Shown here piece after piece: positions 8,239 to 17,649 of a stretch of DNA of 64,000 nucleotides (positions are counted from its first letter, which is position 1; every line of letters begins with the position of its first letter). The notes under the pieces were generated by a model that ran no database searches, was not told the DNA's origin, and saw only the letters and a program-made list of their open reading frames with translations. A program made the position numbers and the translations under genes. Origin of the DNA: Sphingobacterium sp. GTDB taxonomy: Bacteria > Bacteroidota > Bacteroidia > Sphingobacteriales > Sphingobacteriaceae. The stretch lies in contig JAQZAZ010000005.1 of the NCBI GenBank assembly GCA_029239355.1, positions 62,001-126,000 of the forward strand. The letters run 5' to 3'.

Positions 8239-10848
8239 TCAATAGTTGGATGATCGGTGGTAATTGATCGTAACATCCTTCATCTCGAATCGCTCTGGCG
8301 CTTTTACAGTAGCAGTACTCCCAACAGGAAGTGTGATATCGAGCTTTAATTTATTATTTTTGATTGACCAATCTACTTTAACTTCACCATAGGGTGTCTC
8401 AATTGCCGTTTTGGCCCAAGTAAGGCCTTTGGGAATCTGTGGACTGATTAGGATATGTTTATAGCCCGGCTGCTTTTCATCAACGCGAATTCCACCGATA
8501 GCTTGGTAAAACCAAGTTCCGATACCATTGTAGCAATTATGGATACGGCTGCGTTCTCCACTCCAATATTCCCAGGTGGTGGAAGCTCCCTGGTCAAGCA
8601 TAAAAAGGTAACCGGGATAATCTCGCTGCTTGAGCATAGTATACATAAAGTCAACCGTATTGTTGTCCGTGGCCCATTGCGTGAGAATTGGTACACCAAC
8701 GAGACCAACGGCAATATGGTTGTTGTATTTTTCGGCGCTTTCTCTTAAGAGTTGTTGTTTTACTTTTGCATAGGAAGCTTTAGGCGTGATACCGAGCAGC
8801 ATGGGATAGCTCATGTCTAGCTGGGAGCCTGTGGCATATTGGTTTGTTTCACCATTAAAAAATACCTGATGGATCAAAGTATCCAATTTTTCTTTTCGTT
8901 TGGCAAAGTCCTGCGCCTCTTGCGGGAGCTGGAGGACAGTGGCGATTTTTTCCATGGTAGCCAAGCATTCGCTCACCACACAATTGCTGACTAGGTCGAC
9001 GGATCGGGTAGCTCCCGCGTCTACGCCAGCTGGGGCAAGCCAGTCTCCTAAAAACCAATCGCGGTATTTGGTGTCTGGCCAGCGCGTAAGGAGCCCATTT
9101 TTACTATAACGCTCCACATAGGAGAGCCATTCTTTCATGGCAGGATAGTGGCGTTGGATAAGCCGCGGATCTTGGGCGTTGACATAAGTACGCCAGGACG
9201 CCATAATGAAAAAACTACACCAATAAGGACCTCCACCACCAGCACCGGGATTCGGTGCTACATGTGGAAGGCTGCCACCTTCGCGCATACTATCCGACCA
9301 AGCCTGTAGCCAGTTGACAAAAAGCGGCGAACTTGCAAACATGGTTTGTAAGGTATTGGTGGATGAATTTCCATCGCCGCCATATCCTGCCCGTTCCAAA
9401 TGGGGGCAATCGACCATATAACCACTGAAAGAAAGGCAGCGCATAGTGTATTGGATCATCGCATGAATGGCATTTAGGTCTGGATCCGAACAGGCAAAAG
9501 AAGAGGTCTGGCGAAAGTCAGTATGGATTAAATGGGCCTTAACGTCTTTTTTCTTGGGGCGATGTCCGAGGTTGGAAATTTTGACGTATTGAAAAGCATG
9601 GTGATTGAACCTATTTCGAAAAGTTTCGTTCTGTTGTCCCAATGCAATGTAGCTATCCTGTTGTCCCTGTGGCATAAAATTACCAGCAGTGTCCAAGGCA
9701 TCGCTATAATCGAAAACAATCATTTGGTCTTTCTTTAAATCTTTCATCTCCAATTGGAACCATCCATTCAGTGTTTTTCCCATATCAATTAGCCAGGTGC
9801 TATCGCTGAGCTGTTCGATCGAGGCGGGCCGGTAGGAGGCCTGAATGCTATTGGGTTCAGTCATCTGGGGGCTGGCCTGTAGATCGGGTAGCGCTATCGT
9901 GGATACGGGCGACCAGGAACGGCGGTCTAAGGCTGTAGCATCCATCTTGGTCGGATTGAGACTCGCCTGGACACGCTCGCCTCCAAATTGTAGGGCTTGC
10001 CAGCGGCCTGTATCGGCGTATCCTGTTACTGAACCTTGCCAGGAAGAGTCGGTGACGAGCAGTGTTTGCCAGTGACCAGTCTTGCGCAGGTCGAGCTGAG
10101 CTCGGACTAAAGCGCCATCGAATGTAACGTTGAAGCCTGTGGTTTTCTTGTACCAACCTGTACCTAGCCAGAGTACGATACTGTTATCACCTTTGCGAAG
10201 ATAGCTGGTAATATCGTAGGTATTGATCAATGAACGGCTGTTCAAATGGGATACAGCTGGAGAGAGTACGTCTGAGCCTACCTTTTTTCCATTGACATAG
10301 ACTTCATAATACCCGAGGGAATTGATATGTAAAAAAGAGAGCGCTACGGCATCCAGATGAAAGTTTTTTCGGAGCAAAGGACTCTGTACCCCTTGTAATC
10401 CAATATACTCGCCTTGCATAGGCTGGTCCTGCAGAAGTCCGATACCGAAACGTTGAATATCACTCCAGTCAGATTGTTCGCCTTGGTCATTCCATATCCT
10501 CACCCGCCAATAACAAAGGGATCGGGCGGCAAGGGGCTTACCTGAATAGGGTACCATCACCGAGGCGTCAGAGGCTATCTTATTCGATTGCCAGAAATCT
10601 GCTTGATGATTTTCAAGTAAGGCTATGCTATCGGATGCAACTTGAATTTCGTAAAACTGCTGTCTCATTTCTCTACCGGGAGACTTTATTTTCCAACTGA
10701 AGTGGGGGCTGGTATTATCCAATGCATTTGGATTGATCAGGTTTTCGCATCGCAGATCGTAAAGCTTGATATTTTTGGATTTGCCGTAACCAGAAGAGGT
10801 CAGTAAACTCAGTAGGCACAACGACAACAGGGCAAACGGATTGGTCAT
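8239..10848 (-). CDS. GH78-type alpha-L-rhamnosidase, exported
   Basis: Predicted to release terminal alpha-L-rhamnose from plant or microbial glycans in the periplasm or at the surface. A signal peptide is visible (1-22). The order matches family GH78: an N-terminal Ig-like domain (ENLINPNALDNTSPHFSWKI), the Bac_rhamnosid N domain (about 175-320), the concanavalin-like domain, an (alpha/alpha)6 catalytic domain containing VDCPHLERAGYGGDG and the late TTWEYWSGERSR motif, then a C-terminal beta domain. The canonical family motif is DCPxRDERxGWxGD, so this is a variant whose Asp and Glu are retained in slightly different spacing. Length 869 aa is typical. It converges on the SusC-SusD-SusC operon and may digest what that system imports. 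Confidence 0.92.
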   Translation of the reverse strand: MTNPFALLSLCLLSLLTSSGYGKSKNIKLYDLRCENLINPNALDNTSPHFSWKIKSPGREMRQQFYEIQVASDSIALLENHQADFWQSNKIASDASVMVPYSGKPLAARSLCYWRVRIWNDQGEQSDWSDIQRFGIGLLQDQPMQGEYIGLQGVQSPLLRKNFHLDAVALSFLHINSLGYYEVYVNGKKVGSDVLSPAVSHLNSRSLINTYDITSYLRKGDNSIVLWLGTGWYKKTTGFNVTFDGALVRAQLDLRKTGHWQTLLVTDSSWQGSVTGYADTGRWQALQFGGERVQASLNPTKMDATALDRRSWSPVSTIALPDLQASPQMTEPNSIQASYRPASIEQLSDSTWLIDMGKTLNGWFQLEMKDLKKDQMIVFDYSDALDTAGNFMPQGQQDSYIALGQQNETFRNRFNHHAFQYVKISNLGHRPKKKDVKAHLIHTDFRQTSSFACSDPDLNAIHAMIQYTMRCLSFSGYMVDCPHLERAGYGGDGNSSTNTLQTMFASSPLFVNWLQAWSDSMREGGSLPHVAPNPGAGGGGPYWCSFFIMASWRTYVNAQDPRLIQRHYPAMKEWLSYVERYSKNGLLTRWPDTKYRDWFLGDWLAPAGVDAGATRSVDLVSNCVVSECLATMEKIATVLQLPQEAQDFAKRKEKLDTLIHQVFFNGETNQYATGSQLDMSYPMLLGITPKASYAKVKQQLLRESAEKYNNHIAVGLVGVPILTQWATDNNTVDFMYTMLKQRDYPGYLFMLDQGASTTWEYWSGERSRIHNCYNGIGTWFYQAIGGIRVDEKQPGYKHILISPQIPKGLTWAKTAIETPYGEVKVDWSIKNNKLKLDITLPVGSTATVKAPERFEMKDVTINYHRSSNY

Positions 10849-11182
10849 TTGAGGTCTAGGATTTGGTTTCCATAAAGGTAGGCAGCAAAGTGTATGTTTG
10901 TCGATACAGTAAACGGCTTGGTAAACTTTTTAAAACTTGTCGTTGATATATATTGTTGTTAGTTAGTGTTTTATAGATGTTTTTGGTTTTTAATTTGGTA
11001 GATGTATTTATTCTTTTTTATATAGAAAGTATAAATAACACGATGGATCAGCAAAAATTATCCTGTGAATAATTTTGTTATAAATTGCTGTCCATCAATT
11101 TTTAGCTATCTTTAATCAAGCTAAGTTGTTGGTTCTGATTGATTAATAAACGATATCTTTTGGGCACTCAAATATATAAACA
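10849..11182. promoter_or_regulatory. Divergent intergenic region with candidate -33/-7 promoter for the + gene
   Basis: AT-rich 334-bp gap between divergent genes, with no ORF that I would defend. For the plus-strand gene, TTG at 11085-11087 and TATCTTTA at 11107-11114 fit the Bacteroidetes -33 (TTTG) and -7 (TAnnTTTG) boxes with one mismatch. For the rhamnosidase, TACCTTTA on the minus strand (10880-10873) lies 24 bp before its start; a matching -33 is not evident. These are pattern matches only. Confidence 0.35.
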
Positions 11183-11710
11183 ATGAAAAAGATCGAATTT
11201 ATTCCCCTTGTGGGGATTGACATTGAAAATATAGGACCGCTGGACTTAGGTGCGAGTCAAGCGGAAGTACAAGCTATATTAGGGGAACCTTCGGATGCGT
11301 TAGATGACCAGTATTATTATGATGAGCTCGAATTACGGTTGGATTTCAATGATCAGGGGCAACTCGAATTCATCGAAAGCATCAATGGGCCTTATCCCCA
11401 AAAGACCGAAGTTAGCATCTACGGGGTCAACCCCTTTCAGGTGGAAGCCGACGAACTGCTCCAAATATTGAGTGAAAAAAACAGTGGACCTGTCGATGAT
11501 GCTGAGGCGGCTTATTGTTATGCCTTTTTGAATAGCTCAGTCGGTGTTTGGCGGCAAATGACCGTAGAGGATATCCAGGAAGATATCGAAGCGATAAAGG
11601 CCGAAGGGGAATACGAAGAGAATGTGGATATGCTGCTCGAAGATCTCGAGAAAGCGAAGTTTTTCTGGACGATCGGAATTGGTGTTGAAGGATATTATTC
11701 GGGTCAATAG
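11183..11710 (+). CDS. Acidic cytosolic protein of unknown function
   Basis: I cannot assign a function. The 175-residue product has no signal peptide or membrane segment and is strongly acidic, especially in the last 60 residues. The first third has the pattern LDLGASQAEVQAILGEPS followed by DELELRLDFNDQGQLEFIES, a layout seen in many small unassigned proteins, some of which are immunity proteins of contact-dependent toxin systems; no toxin gene is nearby, so that reading is unsupported here. Start is the first ATG, preceded by an A/T-rich leader and a candidate promoter at 11085-11114. It is apparently monocistronic. Confidence 0.75.
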   Translation: MKKIEFIPLVGIDIENIGPLDLGASQAEVQAILGEPSDALDDQYYYDELELRLDFNDQGQLEFIESINGPYPQKTEVSIYGVNPFQVEADELLQILSEKNSGPVDDAEAAYCYAFLNSSVGVWRQMTVEDIQEDIEAIKAEGEYEENVDMLLEDLEKAKFFWTIGIGVEGYYSGQ

Positions 11711-11840
11711 GACAGTGGTTTGTATCGTTTTTTAGTGTAGGAATTTAAGTTTACGCAAGGGTGAGAAAAAAAGTAAAGCAAACCAGGTGGACACGGATGA
11801 ATTCGCAGGCCTGGAAAACACAAATTAAAGAAAGACCGTA

Positions 11841-12650
11841 ATGGAACAGTTGAAACGGGGGATGTATTATGGGGAAATCAATCGTAAATTCGTCGTAAAT
11901 GAATTGCTGGTTTCCGATGCGGTTTATACATTGGAACGGGTGGATTGGCATTATCATGAAAATCCTTACTTTACGTTCATCCTGGAGGGCAACCTGCTCG
12001 AAGGCAATAAACAGGGACTTTATGATTGCACCACCGGTGATCTTTTGTTTCATAATTGGCAGGACCCACATTATAACATCAAACCCGAAGGCTGCACCCG
12101 AGGGTTCCATATCGAACTTAGTCCAGACTGGATCTTGAAGGATAGCCTAAATCTAAATGGGCTGGAGGGTAATATAGCTATTAAACATCCCGAAGCAAGA
12201 CTGCTCTTTCATCAGCTTTTTTCGGCGTCATTCATTCAGGATAATGCAAGTCAAATGGTTATGGAAAGTCTGTTGCTGAACGTATTCGCAGTCCTAAATG
12301 CAGATTGCAGGGGTGTTGAATCTAAAATTCCCAAATGGGTCTGGACACTTCGGGATTACCTACGTGAGAATTATAACGCCGTATTGGATCTTTCAACAAT
12401 AGCTAACATGCTGGACTTACATCCTGTTTATCTATCAAGGGAATTTTCCCGTTATTTTGGTACTACGATGGGTGTGTATATCCGTAAATTGAAGGTAGAA
12501 AAGGCGCTACTGTTATTGGATCAGAGATCGCTGTCTCTGACGGAGATTGCCTATCGTTCGGGATTTGCCGATCAGAGCCATTTTATTCGCTGCTTTAAAG
12601 CTTGTATGCATGTAACACCGAAAGAATACCGTAAAATGCGGCTGTCTTAA
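11841..12650 (+). CDS. AraC-family transcriptional regulator (cupin plus HTH)
   Basis: DNA-binding regulator of 269 aa. The N-terminal half contains a cupin-like sensing domain (VDWHYHENPYFTFILEGNL, then GDLLFHNWQDPHYN), and the C-terminal ~100 residues are a double helix-turn-helix of the AraC type (LDLSTIANMLDLHPVYLSREFSRYFG and SLTEIAYRSGFADQSHFIRCFK). The serine hydrolase follows at 74 bp, which makes it the simplest candidate target or operon partner. The ligand is unknown. Confidence 0.9.
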   Translation: MEQLKRGMYYGEINRKFVVNELLVSDAVYTLERVDWHYHENPYFTFILEGNLLEGNKQGLYDCTTGDLLFHNWQDPHYNIKPEGCTRGFHIELSPDWILKDSLNLNGLEGNIAIKHPEARLLFHQLFSASFIQDNASQMVMESLLLNVFAVLNADCRGVESKIPKWVWTLRDYLRENYNAVLDLSTIANMLDLHPVYLSREFSRYFGTTMGVYIRKLKVEKALLLLDQRSLSLTEIAYRSGFADQSHFIRCFKACMHVTPKEYRKMRLS

Positions 12651-12723
12651 AGGTTAATTTCATTCTATTTTGCCGTTGGCTGTCTGTCTATTTTTGGTTC
12701 ACAAAGATTCTATGCATACAATC

Positions 12724-14358
12724 ATGAAATATCTCATTTTAGCTTTTTATAGCTGCTGGACTTTTTTTCTACAGGCACAGACGAAAAAGGAATCACCATT
12801 TTCTTTGAATGGTTCGGAAAAGGAAATTATAGGTAGGATTCAATTTGCATCCACCCGTGATTCATTGGAGCAGAACCATTTTGTGAATGATTATATGCTT
12901 ACCCCAAAAAGTGATCTGTTTTTCGGGGTAAGTCTGCAAAAGACATTGACCGCATATCAAAAAGACATAGCGCCTGATTTATCTTTAGAAGCACTTTTTA
13001 GGCAGGGTAATTTTCAGTTTACCTTATTTGTAGACGGTAAGGAAATTTATCGGAGCAACCTCGCGCCGGGTGCTCCTATGCAGGATTTTCAAAATAGCAA
13101 ACTTGTTTTGAAACGTCCTTTGATAGATAATAGGCAAGGACAAGGATCATGGTCTGAATCGTTTTGGAATAGATTCGTCACCAACGGCGGAGCAGAGGCT
13201 TTGACGGATGGTAAACATAAGATCCGATTGGAAATCCGGCCTTATGTTCAGCGGGACAGTATCATTGTCGGAGAGGTCATCGCTTCCGGGGACCTGCCGA
13301 TCGATGTTTCCTTAAACCCCGTTGTAATTGCGGATCAATATATGCTACGGAAGCCTACGCAATACCACGATGTGAAACCTGCTAACGGGAAATTTGACAG
13401 ACAGCTGTTAAAGCAACTCAAGGGAATGATTGAGCTGGGGGTTTTCAAAAAAATAAACGGACTTGTTGTTCTGAAACATGGCGACTTGCTGATTGAAGAA
13501 TATTTTAATGGGGAGAGCCGCGACAGTTTGCATGATCCAAGATCGGTGGGAAAAACTTTTGCGTCGACTTTATTGGGCATGGCCATTGCTGACGGATATA
13601 TTCGCGATGAATATCAAACCTTGGATAAATATTATGATTTAACAAAATATAATAACCCGGATCCTGGGAAAAATGGAACAACACTCTATGATTTATTGAC
13701 CATGAGCGCTGGCTTTGATGGGGATGATAGTGATCCCAACAGTCCGGGCAACGAAGAGAATATGTATCCCATGTCAAACTGGGTGGACTTCGCGTTAAAC
13801 CTGCCGTTTAAAAAGAACTTGAAAGGTTCCTGGCATTATTTTACAGCCGGTGTGGTGGTGTTGGGGGACGTTCTTAATCAAAAAGTGAATGGCGGTTTGG
13901 AAAGCTATGCACAAAAGAATTTGTTTGCCCCTCTTGGAATTGTTAACTATCGTTGGCAATATACTCCGCAAGGTGTGCCTAATACCGCAGGTGGTATCCG
14001 GATGAATGCGCTGGATTTTGCCAAGTTTGGACAGCTTTATAAAAACGAAGGTGTCTGGCAGGGGAAACAGATCCTTTCGAAGCAATGGGTACAGAAAAGC
14101 TTATCAAAAAAAATGACGATACCTGGGCGTGCCAACGAATACTACGGTTACTTATTTTGGAATAAATCGTTCCAGCTTGGAGGGAACGATTATGAAGCGT
14201 ATTATTGCGCGGGCAATGGAGGTAACTATATCATTATACTCAAGGACCATCCTTATGTAATCGTTATTACTTCGAGTGCCTATGGTCAATTTTACGCACA
14301 TCAACAGGTTGATCGGATCATGAAGGAATATGTTCTGCCGGCTTTGCTTAATTATTAA
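12724..14358 (+). CDS. Exported serine hydrolase, beta-lactamase/class C-like family
   Basis: Member of the serine beta-lactamase-like hydrolase superfamily (esterase, peptidase or PBP-like; the substrate is not predictable). I use the ATG at 12724 because it gives a compact signal peptide ending in LQA; the frame stays open to an ATG at 12670. The first ~210 residues are an extra domain of unknown role. The catalytic domain follows: SVGK (Ser about residue 274) fits SxxK, with LYDLLTMSAGFDGD after it. The expected YxN element may be WHYFTAG, and the third motif may be AGNGGNYI. The Y-x-N match is poor, which lowers confidence in catalysis but not in the family. It converges with the AraC gene at 14381, only 22 bp away. 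Confidence 0.85.
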   Translation: MKYLILAFYSCWTFFLQAQTKKESPFSLNGSEKEIIGRIQFASTRDSLEQNHFVNDYMLTPKSDLFFGVSLQKTLTAYQKDIAPDLSLEALFRQGNFQFTLFVDGKEIYRSNLAPGAPMQDFQNSKLVLKRPLIDNRQGQGSWSESFWNRFVTNGGAEALTDGKHKIRLEIRPYVQRDSIIVGEVIASGDLPIDVSLNPVVIADQYMLRKPTQYHDVKPANGKFDRQLLKQLKGMIELGVFKKINGLVVLKHGDLLIEEYFNGESRDSLHDPRSVGKTFASTLLGMAIADGYIRDEYQTLDKYYDLTKYNNPDPGKNGTTLYDLLTMSAGFDGDDSDPNSPGNEENMYPMSNWVDFALNLPFKKNLKGSWHYFTAGVVVLGDVLNQKVNGGLESYAQKNLFAPLGIVNYRWQYTPQGVPNTAGGIRMNALDFAKFGQLYKNEGVWQGKQILSKQWVQKSLSKKMTIPGRANEYYGYLFWNKSFQLGGNDYEAYYCAGNGGNYIIILKDHPYVIVITSSAYGQFYAHQQVDRIMKEYVLPALLNY

Positions 14359-14380
14359 TCCCTGATATTGGTAATACAGC

Positions 14381-15295
14381 TTACTGAAAAAACTGCCTAA
14401 ATTCGACTGGACTTTGTTGGGTATTTTTCTTGAATACCTTACTAAAGGATTGCGGATGCTCGAATCCAAGTTCGTATGCAATTTCACTAATTGATAAAGA
14501 GCTCGTGCTCAATCGTAACTTGGCATATTCAATCATTTTATGTTGTATGTGCTGTTGGGTGTTTTGCTGGGTGTAGATACGCAAAAGGTTACTCAGGTAG
14601 TTGGGGGAAAGATTGAGCTGCTGAGCCAAAAAGCTAACTGTTGGGATACCCTGAACAAGGAGCTTATCTTGGTTAAATTGTGCTGTGAGCAGCTGCTCAA
14701 ATCGTGTAACCAGTTCCTGAGTTGACTTTTTTCGCGTAATAAATTGACGTTCGTAATATCGCTCAGCATAAATGAGTAAGCGTTCGATTTGTTTGAGAAT
14801 CAGTTCGCGGCTAAACTTGTCTATGTTAGATTGATATTCTTTTTCGATATTTTGAAGGATGTCGACAATAACTGCCTCCTCCTTGTCCGAAAGGAAAAGT
14901 GCTTCATGGACTTCATACTGGAAAAAATCGTAATTATGGATATGCTTGGCAAGCTCGCTGTTCCACAAAAAATCAGGATGAATCAAGAGGATCCAACCGC
15001 TAGGTTGCGCTTGGACCTCTTGATTGATTTCTACTTTTAAAAATTGTAACGGCGATATAAAAGTCAAGACGCCCGAGTCGAAGTCATACTGTTGCTGGCC
15101 ATAGTTGAACCGCGCATTTACATTTCGCTTTAAACCGATCGAATAAAAATGCTGTATCCAATTTAATTTACTGTCATTAATAGGGTAGTGCACTTGACTA
15201 TAGTCAATCAAACTGATTAGCGGATGCTCTGGTTTGGGCAGCCCGCAAAACGTATGGAACTCCGAAAGGGAATGAAAGCGAAATGTATTCTCCAT
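14381..15295 (-). CDS. AraC-family transcriptional regulator
   Basis: 304-residue regulator with an N-terminal ~190-residue sensing domain (MENTFRFHSLSEFHTFCGLP, typical of Bacteroidota AraC proteins) and a C-terminal AraC HTH (VSFLAQQLNLSPNYLSNLLR and LSISEIAYELGFEHPQSFSKVFKK). It lies 68 bp downstream of the SDR gene in the same direction. SDR plus AraC pairs of this kind are common in this phylum, and the regulator is probably responsible for the SDR; the direct target is not shown by the sequence. Confidence 0.9.
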   Translation of the reverse strand: MENTFRFHSLSEFHTFCGLPKPEHPLISLIDYSQVHYPINDSKLNWIQHFYSIGLKRNVNARFNYGQQQYDFDSGVLTFISPLQFLKVEINQEVQAQPSGWILLIHPDFLWNSELAKHIHNYDFFQYEVHEALFLSDKEEAVIVDILQNIEKEYQSNIDKFSRELILKQIERLLIYAERYYERQFITRKKSTQELVTRFEQLLTAQFNQDKLLVQGIPTVSFLAQQLNLSPNYLSNLLRIYTQQNTQQHIQHKMIEYAKLRLSTSSLSISEIAYELGFEHPQSFSKVFKKNTQQSPVEFRQFFQ

Positions 15296-15363
15296 AATTG
15301 TAAATTTAGTTATTTTCTTTTTTAATGTTACTGATTTTCCTTGCTGTCAACTATAACTTTAGG

Positions 15364-16215
15364 CTACTTTGCAGTCTGTTCAAAACCTGTGGATACGGTA
15401 TAGCTCTTCCATTTTTCGATCTCGGCAGTCAACATGTTAATCTTGTTTTTGGCTAGTTCAAAGGCATCTTCACCCATTAGGAAATGGACTGGCGGGTGTG
15501 CCAAAGTGCTGAGCTCGATCAATAAAGTAGCTGCTTTTTGCGGATCGTTTGTCTGATTGCCATGGATTTGGTGTAAGTGTGCGGCTTCATTTTCCCTTGC
15601 GGTGACATAAGCTTCGATGGGATTGGCCGCGGTTTGGATTGATCCATCGGATAAAAAATCCGTCCTGAAATAACCAGGGTAAACCAAGGTTGTGTGTACA
15701 CCGAAGGGTTGCATTTCGACAGCGAGCGCTTCTGTAAATCCGGATACAGCAAATTTTGTGGAACAATAGATTCCAAAACCCGGGTAATTTCCTGCAAGGC
15801 CACCAATGGATGCAATGTTAAAAATATGCCCCGATTGCTGACGTCGCATATGCGGTGCGATATGCCGGATAGCATTGAGCGAGCCAAAGACATTCACGTC
15901 AAAATTGCGTCGGGCTTCTGAATCGCTGAGTTCTTCGACACTGCCTGTCTGCCCGTACCCTGCATTGTTGACCAGGACGTCGATCCGCCCGAAATAATCA
16001 ATTGCCGACAATGCTGCCCGCGCAACGTCCGCATCATTGGTGATGTCGACTTCAAGGGGAAGGAAATTTTCATTTTCACCGATTTCTTGTTCCAGGGCTC
16101 GTTTAGTACGCGAGGTCGCTACAACAAGATAATCTTGTGCTAAAAGTTCCTTTACCAAACTTAAACCCAGTCCTTTGGAGGCACCGGTAACAAACCATAC
16201 TTTTTGTGATTTCAT
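15364..16215 (-). CDS. Short-chain dehydrogenase/reductase (SDR)
   Basis: NAD(P)-dependent oxidoreductase of the classical SDR fold, 283 aa. The cofactor motif TGASKGLG is at residues 10-17, NNAG at about 83-86, and the catalytic Ser136, Tyr150 and Lys154 lie in NIASIGG and YCSTK. An Arg after the first strand (TSRTKRA) is compatible with NADPH preference. The substrate cannot be read. It precedes an AraC regulator on the same strand; the 230-bp upstream gap to the ABM-domain gene is a divergent control region. Confidence 0.92.
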   Translation of the reverse strand: MKSQKVWFVTGASKGLGLSLVKELLAQDYLVVATSRTKRALEQEIGENENFLPLEVDITNDADVARAALSAIDYFGRIDVLVNNAGYGQTGSVEELSDSEARRNFDVNVFGSLNAIRHIAPHMRRQQSGHIFNIASIGGLAGNYPGFGIYCSTKFAVSGFTEALAVEMQPFGVHTTLVYPGYFRTDFLSDGSIQTAANPIEAYVTARENEAAHLHQIHGNQTNDPQKAATLLIELSTLAHPPVHFLMGEDAFELAKNKINMLTAEIEKWKSYTVSTGFEQTAK

Positions 16216-16445
16216 TGTGTTTTTAATTTAAAATAAATTGATGTTACAAAGGTGATGATTTGGTCTTTCTATGTTGTAGGCAGATCCACGGATTTCGTAG
16301 CCAAATCGTGGTTTTGATGTTTTTAACGATAATTGTATTTTCGAAGTGCAATCCTTAATTCGCGCTAAACGAATGGAGAAAGAAGAAAAAGCTAGGAAGT
16401 GGATCTCCACTTGATACTAATGTGCAATTTAAATAAAAAATAATT

Positions 16446-16997
16446 ATGGAAAACCAGGGCGCATCTGTCGTAATAACACATCACATTTTGGACAACAAGC
16501 AACTCGAATACGACCAGTGGCTCGCGGAAATTGTTCCGCTCACGAAACATGCGAAAGGGTTTATTGACCTCCAGATCATTCGACCTATCCCCAAATTAAC
16601 ATTTGTCTATACGGTAATCATCAGGTTTGATACGGTGGACAACCTAAAAATCTGGATGGAGTCCGATACGCGCAAACGAATGATTGAACGGGCCAGCCCC
16701 TTATTCCGCAAGGACGACCGTTATCAGATCAGGTCTGGCCTAGAGTTTCTTTTTGAAACGCCAGAGCAGGCCAGTAAGATACCGCGACGCTGGAAGCAAT
16801 ATCTTGTTACTTGGTCTGCAATTTACCCCTTATCATTGGTCATGCCCATGATCCTGCTACCCGTTCTCCGGTATTTTCATATTCCTCAAAATCGTCTTTC
16901 CGATGGATTGCTGATCTCAGGTTGTATCGTTTTTCTAATGGTTTATCTGGTAATGCCTAATTATACCAAGCTCATTCGTAAATGGTTAAATAAATGA
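16446..16997 (+). CDS. Antibiotic biosynthesis monooxygenase (ABM)-like domain with two C-terminal membrane helices
   Basis: The first ~105 residues resemble an ABM/dimeric alpha-beta barrel domain (VVITHHILDNKQLEYDQWLAEI, GFIDLQIIRP, VIIRFDTVDNLKIWMES). The last ~60 residues hold two hydrophobic helices (YLVTWSAIYPLSLVMPMILL and DGLLISGCIVFLMVYLVM), so the domain would be tethered to the inner membrane on the cytosolic side. The architecture is known in Proteobacteria and Bacteroidota, but the reaction is not established. Some ABM proteins degrade haem or quinones; nothing here allows a choice. It is transcribed away from the SDR gene, 230 bp apart. Confidence 0.8.
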   Translation: MENQGASVVITHHILDNKQLEYDQWLAEIVPLTKHAKGFIDLQIIRPIPKLTFVYTVIIRFDTVDNLKIWMESDTRKRMIERASPLFRKDDRYQIRSGLEFLFETPEQASKIPRRWKQYLVTWSAIYPLSLVMPMILLPVLRYFHIPQNRLSDGLLISGCIVFLMVYLVMPNYTKLIRKWLNK

Positions 16998-17186
16998 TCA
17001 ACTGTTCGGTTGACAACATGTGGAGACAGAGTTGACCAGCTGCTAAAGAGGGCAATTTTAATCGTTCGTGAAGTAAATAAAACAATTTTTCCTTTACAAC
17101 ACTTTGTTTATAGGAAGAGTCTTTAGTGAGAATCGCTTAAACCAAATTGAGACTCTGGATAATGGTTAAATTTTAAATACGTTTGT

Positions 17187-17642
17187 ATGTTACAGAAAAA
17201 CGATGTTGCACCGGATTTTACCTTGTATGCGACTCCCGATCAGAAAATCAAATTGTCCGAGTTTAAAGGGCATAATGTGATCCTTGCTTTTTACCCCGCT
17301 GACTGGAGTCCAGTATGCAGTGATCAGATGGCCCTTTATAATGAAATGCTAAAATATTTTAAGAAATATGATGCGGAGATTATGGGTATATCGGTGGATA
17401 GCAAATGGTGCCATATGGCCTTTGCGCAGTCCAGAAAACTACATTTTCCGCTGCTAGCGGATTTTGAAGCTAAGGGTGAGGTCGCCAAAAAATACGGGGT
17501 GTATGATGACGATGAAGGAGAATGTAAGCGCGCACTTTTCGTGATTGATAAGGAGGGCGTTATCCAATGGAGCTACTTATCGCCAACAGCAGTAAATCCG
17601 GGCGCCGACGGTATCATAGAAGCATTAGAAAATCTTAAATAG
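17187..17642 (+). CDS. Peroxiredoxin (AhpC/TSA redoxin family)
   Basis: Thiol peroxidase-like protein of 151 aa that probably reduces hydrogen peroxide or organic hydroperoxides. The peroxidatic site is FYPADWSPVCSDQM with Cys44, a relative of the Px3TxxC motif in which Thr is replaced by Ser. Cys75 and Cys113 are possible resolving cysteines. No signal peptide, so cytosolic. The next gene, a DsbA-like thioredoxin-fold protein, starts 7 bp after the stop, so the two form an operon and may exchange electrons. Start is the first ATG with no better alternative. Confidence 0.9.
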   Translation: MLQKNDVAPDFTLYATPDQKIKLSEFKGHNVILAFYPADWSPVCSDQMALYNEMLKYFKKYDAEIMGISVDSKWCHMAFAQSRKLHFPLLADFEAKGEVAKKYGVYDDDEGECKRALFVIDKEGVIQWSYLSPTAVNPGADGIIEALENLK

Positions 17643-17649
17643 CGTAATT

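Noticed and set aside
12670..12723. Upstream ATG extension of the serine hydrolase
   Set aside because: It would put a second hydrophobic, poorly formed leader before an already good signal peptide at 12724.
16228..16410. 60-codon minus-strand frame between the SDR and ABM genes
   Set aside because: No recognisable composition or motif, and it lies in the expected divergent promoter region.
17177..17184. TACGTTTG as the -7 box of the peroxiredoxin gene
   Set aside because: It would place the transcription start at or inside the start codon, and no -33 box lies upstream.
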